Shown: in pieces, positions 1-8,849 of the stretch
How positions within the stretch are numbered: position 1 is the stretch's first letter
How the letters are laid out: each line of letters begins with the position of its first letter
DNA from: Deltaproteobacteria bacterium
GTDB taxonomy: Bacteria; Desulfobacterota; DSM-4660; Desulfatiglandales; HGW-15
Direction: 5' to 3'
Assembly: GCA_016930835.1 (NCBI GenBank)
Contig: JAFGGA010000149.1
Location: forward strand, 1-53,327
Length of the DNA: 53,327 nt
Notes under the pieces: model-generated
What the model saw: the letters and a program-made list of their open reading frames with translations, nothing else
The model's database searches: none
What the model was told of the DNA's origin: nothing
Translations under genes and position numbers: made by a program

Positions 1-49
1 TCAGGGCCATGAGCTTGTCGAATGGCCGTTCCATGACATCCTGACAAAT

Positions 50-95
50 GGTGTGAAATTGAAAAGAGATCCCCGTACCCCCTTTCTCAATCGAT
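50..95. repeat. Partial copy of dispersed repeat R1
   Basis: The stretch with TTGAAAAGAGATCCCCGTAC resembles the 3' half of a roughly 100-bp repeat seen in full at 1494-1596 and 41193-41296. Only the TTGAAAAGAGAYCCC portion and a following pyrimidine-rich stretch are recognisable here. The remaining bases 1-246 show no other feature apart from the ribosome-binding site of the next gene. Confidence 0.4.
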
Positions 96-246
96 AAAAA
101 GAGAAACCTGAAATGAAAACGGTTATGGACGTTATTGAAAAACAATCACTGAAATAAACAAAAATCTCGAATTGAATCTATTTTGGACACCGATGATGCC
201 TTACCAAATCTAGACCGGCACGAAAATCCTAAATGATTGGAGCAGG

Positions 247-1326
247 ATGAGGATGGAAAACATAAAACGCGATCTGGCAGTCGTAATCATGGCGGGAGGG
301 GCGGGGACCCGGTTCTGGCCTTTGAGCACAGAGCAAAAACCCAAACAGTTTCTCAACCTTTTTCATGACAACCGGAGCTTGCTTCAGAAGAGTTATGATC
401 GGGTAGCCGGTCTTGTCCCCGATGACCGTATCCTTGTCCTGACCAACAAATCTTTCATGGATATGGTGGCGGAGCAGTTGCCGGAGATTCCCAGCGAAAA
501 TATTATCGGAGAGCCGATGAGAAGAGACACGGCTGCGGCGGTCTGCCTGGGTGCCGCTTTATGCCAAGAGCGTTTCGGTAACCCGGTCATTGCCACACTC
601 ACGGCCGATCACATGATTGAACCGATTGAGCTATTCCGGGGAACATTACTGTCGGCCATGGACGCCGGGCATCAAAACAGTGTTCTTTATACGTTTGGGG
701 TACAACCGTCGTATCCGGCAACGGGTTATGGATACCTGGAACTGGGCCGGAAGGTTCATGAAGACAATGGAATCGAACATTTTGAACTCCTGCGCTTCAA
801 GGAAAAACCGGATCTTGAGACGGCAGAAGCTTACCTGAGGTCCGGCCGATTCAGATGGAATTCGGGGATGTTCGTGTGGAGGACGGATACTATCCTCAAA
901 GAGATGGAGAGACACATTTCCCGCCACCTGGAAGCCATCTCTGACGCAGTTAGGTATGATTGCACGCCTCAGTGGCCTGAGATGCTGGAAAAGGCCTTCT
1001 CAGCCCTTGAGGCCATCTCCATAGATTACGCGGTGATGGAGAAGGCACAGGAGGTAAGATGCGTGGATTGCCGCTTCTCGTGGTCCGATGTGGGTGGCTG
1101 GAATGCCATGAAAGACTATATGCCCCGGGATAAGGCCGGCAATTATCTCAGAGGACAGGTAAAAAGCATGGACTCAAACGGGAACCTGGTCTTTTGCGAG
1201 GATCGGGACGAAAAGGTTTTGCTTATCAGCGTAAAGGATCTCATTGTCGTCCGTACTGGTGGTAAAACTCTTATCACGCATAAAGATCATACGGAGGATA
1301 TCAAAAAACTCGTTCAGGAAGATTAG
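247..1326 (+). CDS. manC: Mannose-1-phosphate guanylyltransferase
   Basis: Transfers GMP from GTP to mannose-1-phosphate, giving GDP-mannose for surface polysaccharide or O-antigen synthesis; a cytoplasmic enzyme. The nucleotidyltransferase signature runs from about G17 to K33 (GGAGTRFWPLS followed by KPKQFL). A LTADH metal-binding type motif lies near residue 120, an EKP motif near 189, and the FSWSDVGGW motif near residue 278, all in the family order. At 359 residues it has the length of the monofunctional GMP form, lacking the C-terminal phosphomannose isomerase domain of the bifunctional AlgA/ManC type. The start is ambiguous: GGAG at 239-242 favours the ATG at 253 over that at 247. It stands alone, and the following ABC genes are 500 bp away. 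The family call is firm; the glycan it serves is not visible. Confidence 0.93.
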   Translation: MRMENIKRDLAVVIMAGGAGTRFWPLSTEQKPKQFLNLFHDNRSLLQKSYDRVAGLVPDDRILVLTNKSFMDMVAEQLPEIPSENIIGEPMRRDTAAAVCLGAALCQERFGNPVIATLTADHMIEPIELFRGTLLSAMDAGHQNSVLYTFGVQPSYPATGYGYLELGRKVHEDNGIEHFELLRFKEKPDLETAEAYLRSGRFRWNSGMFVWRTDTILKEMERHISRHLEAISDAVRYDCTPQWPEMLEKAFSALEAISIDYAVMEKAQEVRCVDCRFSWSDVGGWNAMKDYMPRDKAGNYLRGQVKSMDSNGNLVFCEDRDEKVLLISVKDLIVVRTGGKTLITHKDHTEDIKKLVQED

Positions 1327-1836
1327 TTTGAATGCCCTATCAAGGTAAAGGAGAAGGTTAGTGATGAAGGAGACAAGTTTATCACCATTCATGAGGAGGT
1401 TACAGGAAGGCAGCGAAATGCCGTAAATATATCAGCAGCCCCATGCGGCATGGTCGCTTAAGCGCCGTTTGCTCTTTGTGCTTGTCCTCAATTCCATTGG
1501 TCGCGGCGATGGGTGCGGGGAAAAAGTCGTGTCGGCTTTTGGGCGGCGGACTTGAAAAGAGACCCCCTTACCAGCGAAAATCGTTTTTGGACAAGACCCA
1601 TATATATTCTAGCCTATATATTACCACTTAAAGTCAAGTCTTTTATGGCAGGAAACACTTTTCAGAAAAACGCCATCCAAACCGCTGAATAAAAAAGCCG
1701 ATTTGATCCAGTTCTCGCAAAAAACGAAAAGACATTTGCTTCCCGTGAAATGAGGGACTTGCAGTTGTTGAAAACAGGAAGTATATTGCGTCTTAGACCC
1801 CATGGAGAGAAAAACGCATAATTTTCTGGATTGCTT
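1327..1836. other. Gene-poor gap holding repeat R1
   Basis: No convincing gene. The short open frames here lack family signatures. The gap contains the full R1 repeat (1494-1596) and an AT-rich imperfect inverted repeat at about 1600-1622 (ATATAT arms around TTCTAGCC) upstream of the ABC transporter pair. No consensus promoter could be placed with confidence. Confidence 0.5.
1494..1596. repeat. Dispersed repeat R1, copy 1
   Basis: About 100 bp that align with 41193-41296 through several near-identical blocks: GCGATGGGxGCGGG, GTCGGCTTTTGGGCGG, TTGAAAAGAGA and TTTTTGGACAAG. No terminal inverted repeats or transposase are visible, so it may be a remnant of a larger mobile element or a dispersed non-coding repeat. 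Confidence 0.6.
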
Positions 1837-3591
1837 ATGAAATCCGTTGATTTGATCAAACCTTATTTTGTTGAAAATTATCTGAAGATTATCCTCGGGT
1901 TGTTGTCCCTGATTGTCGTGGACCTTTTGCAACTTTTGATTCCCAGGGTCATCAAGCGCGTGGTGGACGGGCTTACGGCCTTTCAGATCACTACGGGAGA
2001 ACTGTTGCGATACGCCCTTGTGATCGGGTTCATCGCTCTTATGATGGGAGTTTTTCGCTATGTTTGGCGACGCTGCCTGCTGGGGACCTCGCGGCGCGTC
2101 GAAGAGGGGCTGCGCAACACGCTCTTTTCCCACATCCAGACCCTTTCCACCTCCTACTTTGACCGGGCCAAGACGGGGGATCTGATGGCCCATGCCACGA
2201 ACGATATCCAGCAGGTGCGTATGGCGGCCGGCATGGGCCTGGTGGCCTTTAACGATGCCGTGGTGATGGGGGCAGCCGCCATCGGCTTCATGCTGTATAT
2301 CAATGTCCGCCTCACCCTGTTCGTACTGATCCCCATGCCGTTGATCGTGATCGGCACCCGTTTTTTCAGCCGGAAGATGCACAGGCGCTATCAGGATGTT
2401 CAGGCGGCATTTTCGGATGTCACGGAAGCGGCCCGGGAGCGGTTTTCCGGCATTCGCGTCATCAAGGCCTACAATCTGGAAGAAAACGAGTCCGGCAGGG
2501 TCGAGGAACTGTCCAGGGATTATATCCGTCGCAATCTCCGGCTGATAAAAATAACCGGCCCATTCGCCCCCATGATGATGCTTTTCTCCAATATCAGCCT
2601 TGCCATTGTCCTTTTTCTGGGCGGACGTGAGACCATCACCTTTAACATTACACCTGGAGATTTCGTGGCCTTCATCAGTTATCTCGGACTGCTGACCTGG
2701 CCCATGATGGCCATGGGGTGGGTCACAAACCTCATTCAGCGCGGGCGGGCTTCCCTGGACAGGCTCAAAAGCATCCTGCGCAACAGACCGGAGATCGTTG
2801 AGTCAAAGAAGGCCGCATCAGTAGAGAGGTCCAAAGGGGGACTGGTTTTTCAAGAAATCTCTTTTGCGTACCCGTCTTCCAATGGCCCTTCGCCATCCGT
2901 CATTGTTGATATCGATGTCAGCCTCGAAGCGGGGAAGGTTCTCGGGATTATCGGCCCGCCGGGGAGCGGTAAGACCACCCTGTTGAACCTGATCCCCAGG
3001 CTCTACGATGTGGGGAAGGGCAGGATTCTCCTGGATGGCCGGGATATCCGCGAGATCCGCCTGCGCGACCTCAGGGCTCAGATCGCCTTTGTGCCCCAGG
3101 AGCCGTTCTTGTTCGCCAGGACCATCCGGGAAAACATCGCGTTCGGACTCCAGAGCGTGGATGAGATCGATCTGTCCCGGGCCGTGGAAAATGCAGCGTT
3201 GCGGGATACCATCAAGGGCTTTTCCCATGGTCTTGATACCCTTGTGGGGGAAAGGGGGGTCATGCTGTCGGGCGGGCAAAAACAGCGCATCGCCCTGGCC
3301 CGCGGGCTTCTGGTGGACAGGCCGATCCTCATCCTCGATGATCCCATCAGCCAGGTGGACTTTGAAACCGGGGCCATGATCGTCAACACCCTCCGGTCGT
3401 TGACAGGCAGCCGGACCCTGATCATTGCCTCCCACCGGCTTTCGGCCGTTCGTTTCGCGGATCACATCATCACCCTTGAGCATGGGCGTATCGTGGAATC
3501 AGGGGTGCATCAGGCGCTCATGGAAAAGGGCGGATACTACGCGACCACTCACCGCCTTCAGGAGATCGAGGAGGGCATGGATGTATTCTGA
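1837..3591 (+). CDS. ABC exporter subunit with degenerate ATPase site
   Basis: A type IV (ABCB-like) half-transporter of 584 residues: six-helix membrane domain (about residues 1-310) followed by a nucleotide-binding domain. Walker A (GPPGSGKTT) starts near residue 373, a Q-loop FVPQEPFLF follows, and the signature LSGGQKQR starts near residue 477. The Walker B end reads LILDDP, so the residue after the Walker B Asp (D501) is Asp502 instead of the catalytic Glu. In characterised heterodimeric exporters (TM287/288, BmrCD) this marks the subunit that carries the degenerate ATP site. The ATG at 1837 is preferred over an in-frame TTG at 1831. It overlaps the next ABC gene by 11 bp, which implies co-translation and heterodimerisation. 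Substrate unknown; drugs or lipids are typical of the family. Confidence 0.9.
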   Translation: MKSVDLIKPYFVENYLKIILGLLSLIVVDLLQLLIPRVIKRVVDGLTAFQITTGELLRYALVIGFIALMMGVFRYVWRRCLLGTSRRVEEGLRNTLFSHIQTLSTSYFDRAKTGDLMAHATNDIQQVRMAAGMGLVAFNDAVVMGAAAIGFMLYINVRLTLFVLIPMPLIVIGTRFFSRKMHRRYQDVQAAFSDVTEAARERFSGIRVIKAYNLEENESGRVEELSRDYIRRNLRLIKITGPFAPMMMLFSNISLAIVLFLGGRETITFNITPGDFVAFISYLGLLTWPMMAMGWVTNLIQRGRASLDRLKSILRNRPEIVESKKAASVERSKGGLVFQEISFAYPSSNGPSPSVIVDIDVSLEAGKVLGIIGPPGSGKTTLLNLIPRLYDVGKGRILLDGRDIREIRLRDLRAQIAFVPQEPFLFARTIRENIAFGLQSVDEIDLSRAVENAALRDTIKGFSHGLDTLVGERGVMLSGGQKQRIALARGLLVDRPILILDDPISQVDFETGAMIVNTLRSLTGSRTLIIASHRLSAVRFADHIITLEHGRIVESGVHQALMEKGGYYATTHRLQEIEEGMDVF

Positions 3592-5551
3592 TTACGGATA
3601 TTCTGAGGAAAAGCATCTCGGTAAGCCCTATGACCTGAAGCTGCTGCGCCGTCTCTATCCCTATACCCGGCCCTACCGCCGCCTGCTTTGCATCTCCATT
3701 CTTATGGTCACGCTGATCACCCTTTTCGAGATCGCCCTGCCTTATGTCACCAAGATCGCCATTGACCAATATATCGTTCCCCGGACCGAATCCAACACCG
3801 CCAAAGAACCGGAAAGGCAGTTCGCCGTGGATATGGACGATCCCATGGCCGCGGCCGTGGTCCATCAATATCCGGGGCTCTTTACCATCAAAGGATCTTC
3901 CGCCTTTATCCCCTATGATGAACTTTCCGGGTTGAGCAAAAAGGATCTGTCGGTACTCCGAAAAGACGACCTCAACGGCGTGGCAGTGATCTCAGTGGTC
4001 TTTCTGGGCCTGATACTGGTCAATTTTTTGCTCAATTACCTGCAGGTCCTGATCATGGAATATGCCGGCAGGAGAATGATGCACGACCTGCGCATGAGGC
4101 TTTACAGGCACATCCAGGGGCTGTCGTTATCCTTCTTCAACAGAAACCCCGTCGGGAGACTCGTTACGCGGGTCAGCAATGATATCGACAACATGTATGA
4201 ACTCTTTACCTCGGTGATCGGCTTTGTTTTTACGGATGTCCTCCTGTTCCTGGGCATCGCGGGGGTTCTGATCAGTCTGAACTTCAAGCTCGCGGCAGTC
4301 TCGTTCGCGGTCATCCCCCTGGTGATCCTTGCATCCATCCGTTTTTCCCGCCAGGCAAGGGATATTTTCAGGATCCTGAGGATCAAGATAGCGGAGATCA
4401 ACACCTGGTTTTCCGAAAGCATCAGCGGGATCAAGGTGATCCAACTGTTTAACCGGGAAAGGGAAAATTATCAGGCCTTTGAGCGGCTGAACCACGACAA
4501 TTACCTGGTGGGCATGCGTCAGATCCATGTGCTGGCCGTCTTCCTGCCGGTGGTGGAATTGCTGGGGCTATGCGCCATTGCCCTGGTTGTCCTCCATGGC
4601 GGCAACAAGGTCCTGGATGGCTCTCTCACATTGGGGGCAATGGTGGCCTTTATCTCCTACATGCGCATGTTCTTCAGGCCGATCCGGGACGTGGCCGAAA
4701 AATACAATATTCTGCAGAACGCCATGGCCTCCGCGGAGAGGATCTTCCAGATCCTGGATACGACCAGTGATCATCCCGGCCTCTTACAGGGCTCCCTTTT
4801 GAAACCCATATATTTGGACAGAATTGAAGGACTTTCTCTGGAAGAGGTCTCCTTCAGCTATGTGCCCGGTGAGATGGTATTAAAAAACATCTCTTTTGAT
4901 CTGCGGGCCGGAAAAACCATTGCCGTCGTGGGTCCCACGGGGTCGGGCAAGACATCTCTCATCAACCTGATCCTGCGGTTTTATGACCCCATCGCGGGGC
5001 GGATCTTGGTCAACGGCCGCGATGCAAGGGATTATGATAAGGCTTCCCTCAGGGCCCGCATGGCCCTGGTTATGCAGGACCCGTTTCTCTTCTCGTCCAC
5101 CATACGGGAAAACATCTTCCGGGGAAAAGGGCGAGTCTCAGAAGCTGTAATTGGCCGTATCCTGGAAGCCGCTAATTGTAAATCCCTCGTGGAGCATCTG
5201 CCGGATGGATTGGATACGGTCCTGACGGAGGGCGGCGGATCGATCTCCAGCGGGGAGCGCCAGCTCCTCTCCATTGCCAGGGCCCTGGCCCATGATCCCC
5301 AGCTTATCTTGTTTGATGAGGCCACCTCATACATTGATTCGCAGACGGAGATCAAGATTCAGGAGGCCATGGCCAGGCTCATGAAACACCGGACCGCATT
5401 GATTGTTGCCCATCGCCTCTCCACGGTGCGGAATGCGGACAACATCCTGGTCATCAACCGCGGTGAGATCATCGAATCCGGCCCTCATGAAGCCCTGATG
5501 CGCCGCAAGGGATTCTATTTCAAGCTCTATAGGCTGCAAAATGCGCTTTGA
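3581..5551 (+). CDS. ABC exporter subunit with canonical ATPase site
   Basis: Partner half-transporter of 656 residues. The start at ATG 3581 lies inside the end of the upstream ABC gene, and the N-terminus (MYSDYGYSEEK) matches related proteins better than longer readings. An unusual soluble insertion of about 65 residues (roughly 68-132) separates the first two membrane helices. Walker A GPTGSGKTS starts near residue 451. The signature is degenerate (SSGER, residues 556-560), while Walker B is complete (LILFDE, E580). The upstream subunit shows the reverse pattern. Together the two proteins should form one consensus site (this Walker A/B with the partner's LSGGQ) and one degenerate site, as in known heterodimeric exporters. 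No regulator is adjacent. Confidence 0.9.
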   Translation: MYSDYGYSEEKHLGKPYDLKLLRRLYPYTRPYRRLLCISILMVTLITLFEIALPYVTKIAIDQYIVPRTESNTAKEPERQFAVDMDDPMAAAVVHQYPGLFTIKGSSAFIPYDELSGLSKKDLSVLRKDDLNGVAVISVVFLGLILVNFLLNYLQVLIMEYAGRRMMHDLRMRLYRHIQGLSLSFFNRNPVGRLVTRVSNDIDNMYELFTSVIGFVFTDVLLFLGIAGVLISLNFKLAAVSFAVIPLVILASIRFSRQARDIFRILRIKIAEINTWFSESISGIKVIQLFNRERENYQAFERLNHDNYLVGMRQIHVLAVFLPVVELLGLCAIALVVLHGGNKVLDGSLTLGAMVAFISYMRMFFRPIRDVAEKYNILQNAMASAERIFQILDTTSDHPGLLQGSLLKPIYLDRIEGLSLEEVSFSYVPGEMVLKNISFDLRAGKTIAVVGPTGSGKTSLINLILRFYDPIAGRILVNGRDARDYDKASLRARMALVMQDPFLFSSTIRENIFRGKGRVSEAVIGRILEAANCKSLVEHLPDGLDTVLTEGGGSISSGERQLLSIARALAHDPQLILFDEATSYIDSQTEIKIQEAMARLMKHRTALIVAHRLSTVRNADNILVINRGEIIESGPHEALMRRKGFYFKLYRLQNAL

Positions 5552-5577
5552 GTTTTTCCCCTAAGTCAGTCAACATG

Positions 5578-5609
5578 CCCCGGTATCCTGCCGCCTCCGG
5601 GGAGTTCTT
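5578..5609 (+). terminator. Possible terminator after the ABC pair
   Basis: CCCCGG (5578-5583) can pair with CCGGGG (5597-5602) across a 13-nt loop, and a short T-rich stretch (TTCTTT) follows. The stem is only 6 bp and the U tract is weak, so termination is plausible but not certain. Confidence 0.35.
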
Positions 5610-5656
5610 TCCGCTTCCATGAAGATCAACCTCAACGCCACTCGAACATATTTTTC

Positions 5657-5720
5657 TTGACAACAGACAAGTGGATATTCTAAAAAGAAAAATAATACAT
5701 TATATATAGTGTATAGTATA
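5657..5720 (+). promoter_or_regulatory. Promoter plus palindromic operator, site 1
   Basis: A TTGACA box at 5657-5662 is followed 16 bp later by a weak TCTAAA -10 candidate (5679-5684). The 20-bp near-perfect palindrome ATACATTATATATAGTGTAT occupies 5695-5714 (18 of 20 positions symmetric). The identical 20-mer lies at 10999-11018, and variants lie at 24500 and 39689. The arrangement suits repression of the CGGC/SDR unit by a shared regulator. The GntR/FCD protein encoded at 24669 is the best candidate, by position only. Confidence 0.75.
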
Positions 5721-5863
5721 ATATCTTTACCTTTTTTACCTGTTCTTTTTTGTGCGGATTCCAGTTGTCTTATCGAAACTCGACCCAAAATGCGAGGTTG
5801 TGAAGGCAGATATTGGGGAATTAAAAGGATTGAAGGCCGCTAATGAAGGAGAAAGGATATATT

Positions 5864-6208
5864 ATGGAGAAGGTTGTCATCATTGGATGCGGGGCCTATA
5901 TGGACAGTGGATACGGTTGCCCAGGAGAATGGCGATGTCTTAAGGCCGCCTCGTTGGGGCAGGGGAACTTTAACGGAGAGTCCTCTGTCGTATCCTTTGT
6001 AAGGTGTGAATGTCCCGGAAGGTCCCTGGTTTCAAATGTGGGCATGGCCATCAGATTATCCGAAATAAGACCCGACGTTATCTATTTGAGTTCCTGCCTC
6101 GTAAACGCCATGCCGTCTTGCCCTTATTCAACCCCTCAAGAAATAGCGAAAGCACTTGAAGAAAAAACCGGGATAAAGGTCGTTCAAGGGACCCATGACT
6201 ATCATTAG
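5864..6208 (+). CDS. CGGC-domain protein
   Basis: A 114-residue protein resembling the CGGC domain family, small cysteine-rich proteins found mostly in anaerobes and suspected of metal or redox roles; no biochemical function is established. Visible cysteines are at 9, 19 and 25, then CECPGR in the middle, and SCxxxxxPSCPY towards the end. The last blocks (CPGR, then paired Cys and CPY) are the family hallmarks. The ATG at 5864 is chosen because AAGGAGAAAGG lies just upstream; an ATG at 5843 would lie before that site. It is the first gene behind palindromic operator site 1 and is followed at 102 bp by an SDR. The family call is good; the function is open. Confidence 0.75.
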   Translation: MEKVVIIGCGAYMDSGYGCPGEWRCLKAASLGQGNFNGESSVVSFVRCECPGRSLVSNVGMAIRLSEIRPDVIYLSSCLVNAMPSCPYSTPQEIAKALEEKTGIKVVQGTHDYH

Positions 6209-6310
6209 ATTTGCAGTCTGGATGTATTTTGCATGATATTACTCGAAATAAAACTTATAGGGATCGATTTTTATTAGATAGCACATTGAGAAATTTCCAA
6301 AGGATAATCC

Positions 6311-7057
6311 ATGAATGTAAGATTGCAGAATAAGGTCTCAATAATAACCGGTTCATCTTCAGGAATAGGAAGAGAGGCTGCTTATTTATTTGGTAAGCAC
6401 GGGGCGAAAATAGTGGTCGTTGATATTCATGATGCCGGTGGTGAAGAGACGGTCTATCATATCAGGGCCAATGGAGGTGAAGCGATTTATGTGAAAGCGG
6501 ATGTCTCAGGTGCTACTGATATGCGGAATGTTATGCAGAAAACGGTCGGGACATTTGGTCGTATTGATATCCTTTTTAACAACGCCGGTATCCCAGGCAA
6601 TCGGGCCAAAGTGGAGAATGTTGATGAAGAATTTTGGGACAAAACCTATGCCGTACACGTTAAAGGGATTTTTCTTGCCGTTAAATACGCCGTCCCGGAG
6701 ATGCGTAAGACGGGTGGAGGGGTCATCCTCAGTACCGGTTCGATGCAGGGAGTCAGACCCCGTGTCGGATATGCGGCTTTTGCTAGCGCAAAGGGTGCAG
6801 TTAATGTGCTTACTAAGGAGTTAGCTTTAGAATTAGCCCCGGAAATCAGGGTGAATTGCATTAATCCCTGTCCCATCTTTACGCCAATGACCGGGGGGTC
6901 GTTTACGCCGCAGATGGAGAAGGATATTTTGGAGCTTCCTTTGAAACGCGGGGGAAAGCCCGAAGATGTCGCATACGCCGCACTATATCTATCGTCCGAT
7001 GAGTCTGCTTTTATTACCGGTTCGTGCATCAATGTAGATGGGGGGCGCGCCCTGTAA
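6311..7057 (+). CDS. SDR-family oxidoreductase with Phe at the catalytic Tyr
   Basis: A 248-residue classical-length short-chain dehydrogenase/reductase. The NAD(P)-binding motif TGSSSGIG lies at 13-20, D38 in the acidic position after beta-2 suggests NAD(H), NNAG lies near residue 90, and the C-terminal TGSCINVDGG is typical. The Ser of the triad is S144 and the Lys is K161, but the position that should be Tyr is F157 (codon TTT at 6779-6781), giving FxxxK. Y154 lies three residues earlier and could only substitute if the loop is rearranged. The enzyme may therefore be a binding or non-dehydrogenase paralogue, or catalyse an unusual step. It sits in the operator site 1 unit; the ATG follows a weak AAAGGA site. 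Confidence 0.85.
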   Translation: MNVRLQNKVSIITGSSSGIGREAAYLFGKHGAKIVVVDIHDAGGEETVYHIRANGGEAIYVKADVSGATDMRNVMQKTVGTFGRIDILFNNAGIPGNRAKVENVDEEFWDKTYAVHVKGIFLAVKYAVPEMRKTGGGVILSTGSMQGVRPRVGYAAFASAKGAVNVLTKELALELAPEIRVNCINPCPIFTPMTGGSFTPQMEKDILELPLKRGGKPEDVAYAALYLSSDESAFITGSCINVDGGRAL

Positions 7058-7359
7058 AAGCCTTTATATTATTATAGTGACTGTTTTGATTTTCCAGCGT
7101 TCATAGCTCATGACATCCCGATTCTAACAACCTGCAGGGTAGCAAGGTGTGCCGGTGAAACATGGGCTGATAACCTTTTAAAGACTGTAGCATTCCAGAG
7201 GATGACTCCTAGCGCCAGTGCTGGGCTGGAAAAAATCCGCGAACAATCAGTGCAATATGGAGCGAATGCTGGCGCATGGATTCACCGCGCGTCGAAGAGT
7301 GGACCGATATTCGTAACCAATTTTTAAATTTGTAACCTTTTATTTTTTCAAAACCTAAA

Positions 7360-7556
7360 CATTGATGGTCTCGTAAAAAGTAATCACCCGGGTCCCGTAT
7401 CAAGTAGGGGATAGACTGCGGTCGGGTCCAGAGCCAATGTGACTATCTAAAAAGACTGGATTCCGGCCTTCGCCTGTCTGCGTGCGGACACGAACAGGCA
7501 GGCCTGAATGACAAAAATGCGTTTTTTCTGACTTTTTATGAGATCGTCAAACATTG
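7360..7556. repeat. MITE-like element M2, copy 1
   Basis: Bounded by imperfect inverted repeats. The left end at 7360-7381 contains GATGGTCTCGTAAAAAGT, and the right end at 7531-7554 contains ACTTTTTATGAGATCGTC. The interior carries a palindromic ATTCCGGCC...GGCCTGAAT segment with TGTCTGCGTGCGGACA. A second copy with the same ends lies at 39946-40115. No coding capacity. Confidence 0.65.
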
Positions 7557-7664
7557 GATTCCGCGGTCAAGCTGCGGAATGACGCGCCAAAAAGAATAAT
7601 GACAAGTTATTGTTCCGTAATCGAGAACTATATTGGTCATTCCGCGGCTTGACCGCGGAATCCA
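7556..7664. repeat. Pair of inverted ATTCCGCGG palindromes
   Basis: GGATTCCGCGGTCAAGCTGC (from 7556) and its inverse TCATTCCGCGGCTTGACCGC (from 7637) face each other across about 50 bp. The same palindrome type forms the core boundaries of element M1 at 9673 and 10555. Confidence 0.6.
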
Positions 7665-7820
7665 TGAATTTGGCCAAGGTTTTCAAAAATTTGAAATCAG
7701 ACCTATTTTCATTTTTGGGAAGTCTTGTCTTGCCGTATGGATTCTTAAAAAAAAGAGGGGAAAATTTCAGAAGTTTGGCAAGTGGTCACAAACAACCTGT
7801 AACAAAGTTAGGAGGGCATT

Positions 7821-8849
7821 ATGTGTAGAGGGCAAAAAAACAAAGTTATGGTGATCTTATTATCCTTGATTGCAGTTGTAATGTTCATTATGACTCCACC
7901 CGTTTATGTTCAAGCACAAGAAACCTTTAATCTCAAATACGGAGGAATTCACAATTCGAATGATCCGATGGAAACCGCCCCGGCTTGGTGGGCTAATGAG
8001 TTAGAAAAACGCACCGGGGGAAGGGTTAAGATAAAACTGTATTTCAATTCCGCTTTAGGCCAACAATTTGATACGCCGAAATTATTAAGGTCGGGTATTG
8101 TTGATATCGTTTGGTTGAGTAATGCGATTGCCGAATTTCCCATGTTGAAGATTCTTAATATACATACTCCATATATTATACCTGATTGCGATCTGCGTAA
8201 GACTCAGGAAATATTTTGGGCTCTTTATGATAAAGGGTTTTTCAAAGAGCTGGATGATTTCAAGCCTCTCTGGTTTCAGCCAAACGATCCTTTTTATCCG
8301 GTTTTGCGCAAGAAAAAGGTGACGACGGTAGAAGAACTGAAAGGGATGAAGATGAGGGGGCTGCCTGGAACGAGTTCCGAACTCTGGGATGCCCTCGGTG
8401 CTACCGCAGTAGCCATGCCTGCCGCTGATGTTTATACTGCATTGGAGCGTGGTACCCTTGATGGACTGATGACGGTGCCGGCTTTTGTTCTGTATACCAT
8501 GCCTCTCCACGAAGTCGCAAAATACTGGATCTGGCAGCCCATGATGGGAGGTGGAAATCTCGTGGCCATGAGCCAGAAACTCTGGAACAGTTTTCCTCCC
8601 GATATTCAGGCTATTATAGAGAAGCTTAACAAAGAAGCGGAAGTCTGGTACGCAAAAAGTCTTCCAACGCCTGTCCAGCAAAGGGAGATGCTCAAGGAAA
8701 AAGGTTGGGAAGTCTATGATCTGAGTCCTGAGGTACGTGAGAAATGGAGAAATGGTTGTTACCCCGTTATTGAAAAGTGGGCTGAAGAAACAGAGGCCAA
8801 GGGACTGCCTGCCCGTCGTGCCATCGAATTCCTGAAGACGGCCAAATGA
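7821..8849 (+). CDS. dctP: TRAP transporter substrate-binding protein, DctP type
   Basis: Periplasmic solute receptor of 342 residues. A basic N-terminus and hydrophobic segment end at a VQAQ cleavage region near residue 33, giving an exported mature protein starting around ETFNLKY. The motif LKGMKMRGLPG near residue 178 holds the conserved Arg that in characterised DctP proteins forms a salt bridge with a substrate carboxylate, so an organic acid ligand is likely. The DVYTALERGTLDG motif that follows is also typical. No membrane subunits are adjacent; the only DctQ/DctM pair in the window is at 13.5-15.4 kb. AGGAGGG at 7810-7816 supports the ATG at 7821. Confidence 0.92.
   Translation: MCRGQKNKVMVILLSLIAVVMFIMTPPVYVQAQETFNLKYGGIHNSNDPMETAPAWWANELEKRTGGRVKIKLYFNSALGQQFDTPKLLRSGIVDIVWLSNAIAEFPMLKILNIHTPYIIPDCDLRKTQEIFWALYDKGFFKELDDFKPLWFQPNDPFYPVLRKKKVTTVEELKGMKMRGLPGTSSELWDALGATAVAMPAADVYTALERGTLDGLMTVPAFVLYTMPLHEVAKYWIWQPMMGGGNLVAMSQKLWNSFPPDIQAIIEKLNKEAEVWYAKSLPTPVQQREMLKEKGWEVYDLSPEVREKWRNGCYPVIEKWAEETEAKGLPARRAIEFLKTAK

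Larger units (their letters stand above)
7058..7820. other. Repeat-rich gap between the SDR and TRAP genes
   Basis: No credible gene. The first 300 bp show nothing recognisable. From 7360 a MITE-like element with imperfect terminal inverted repeats begins, followed by two ATTCCGCGG-type palindromes (7556-7583 and 7637-7664). The last 150 bp are AT-rich leader ending in a strong AGGAGGG ribosome-binding site (7810-7816). Confidence 0.6.

Noticed and set aside
1600-1622. AT-rich inverted repeat upstream of the ABC genes as a fifth copy of the regulon operator
   Set aside because: Only the ATATAT arms match. The centre (TTCTAGCC) and the conserved AGTGTAT half-site are missing.
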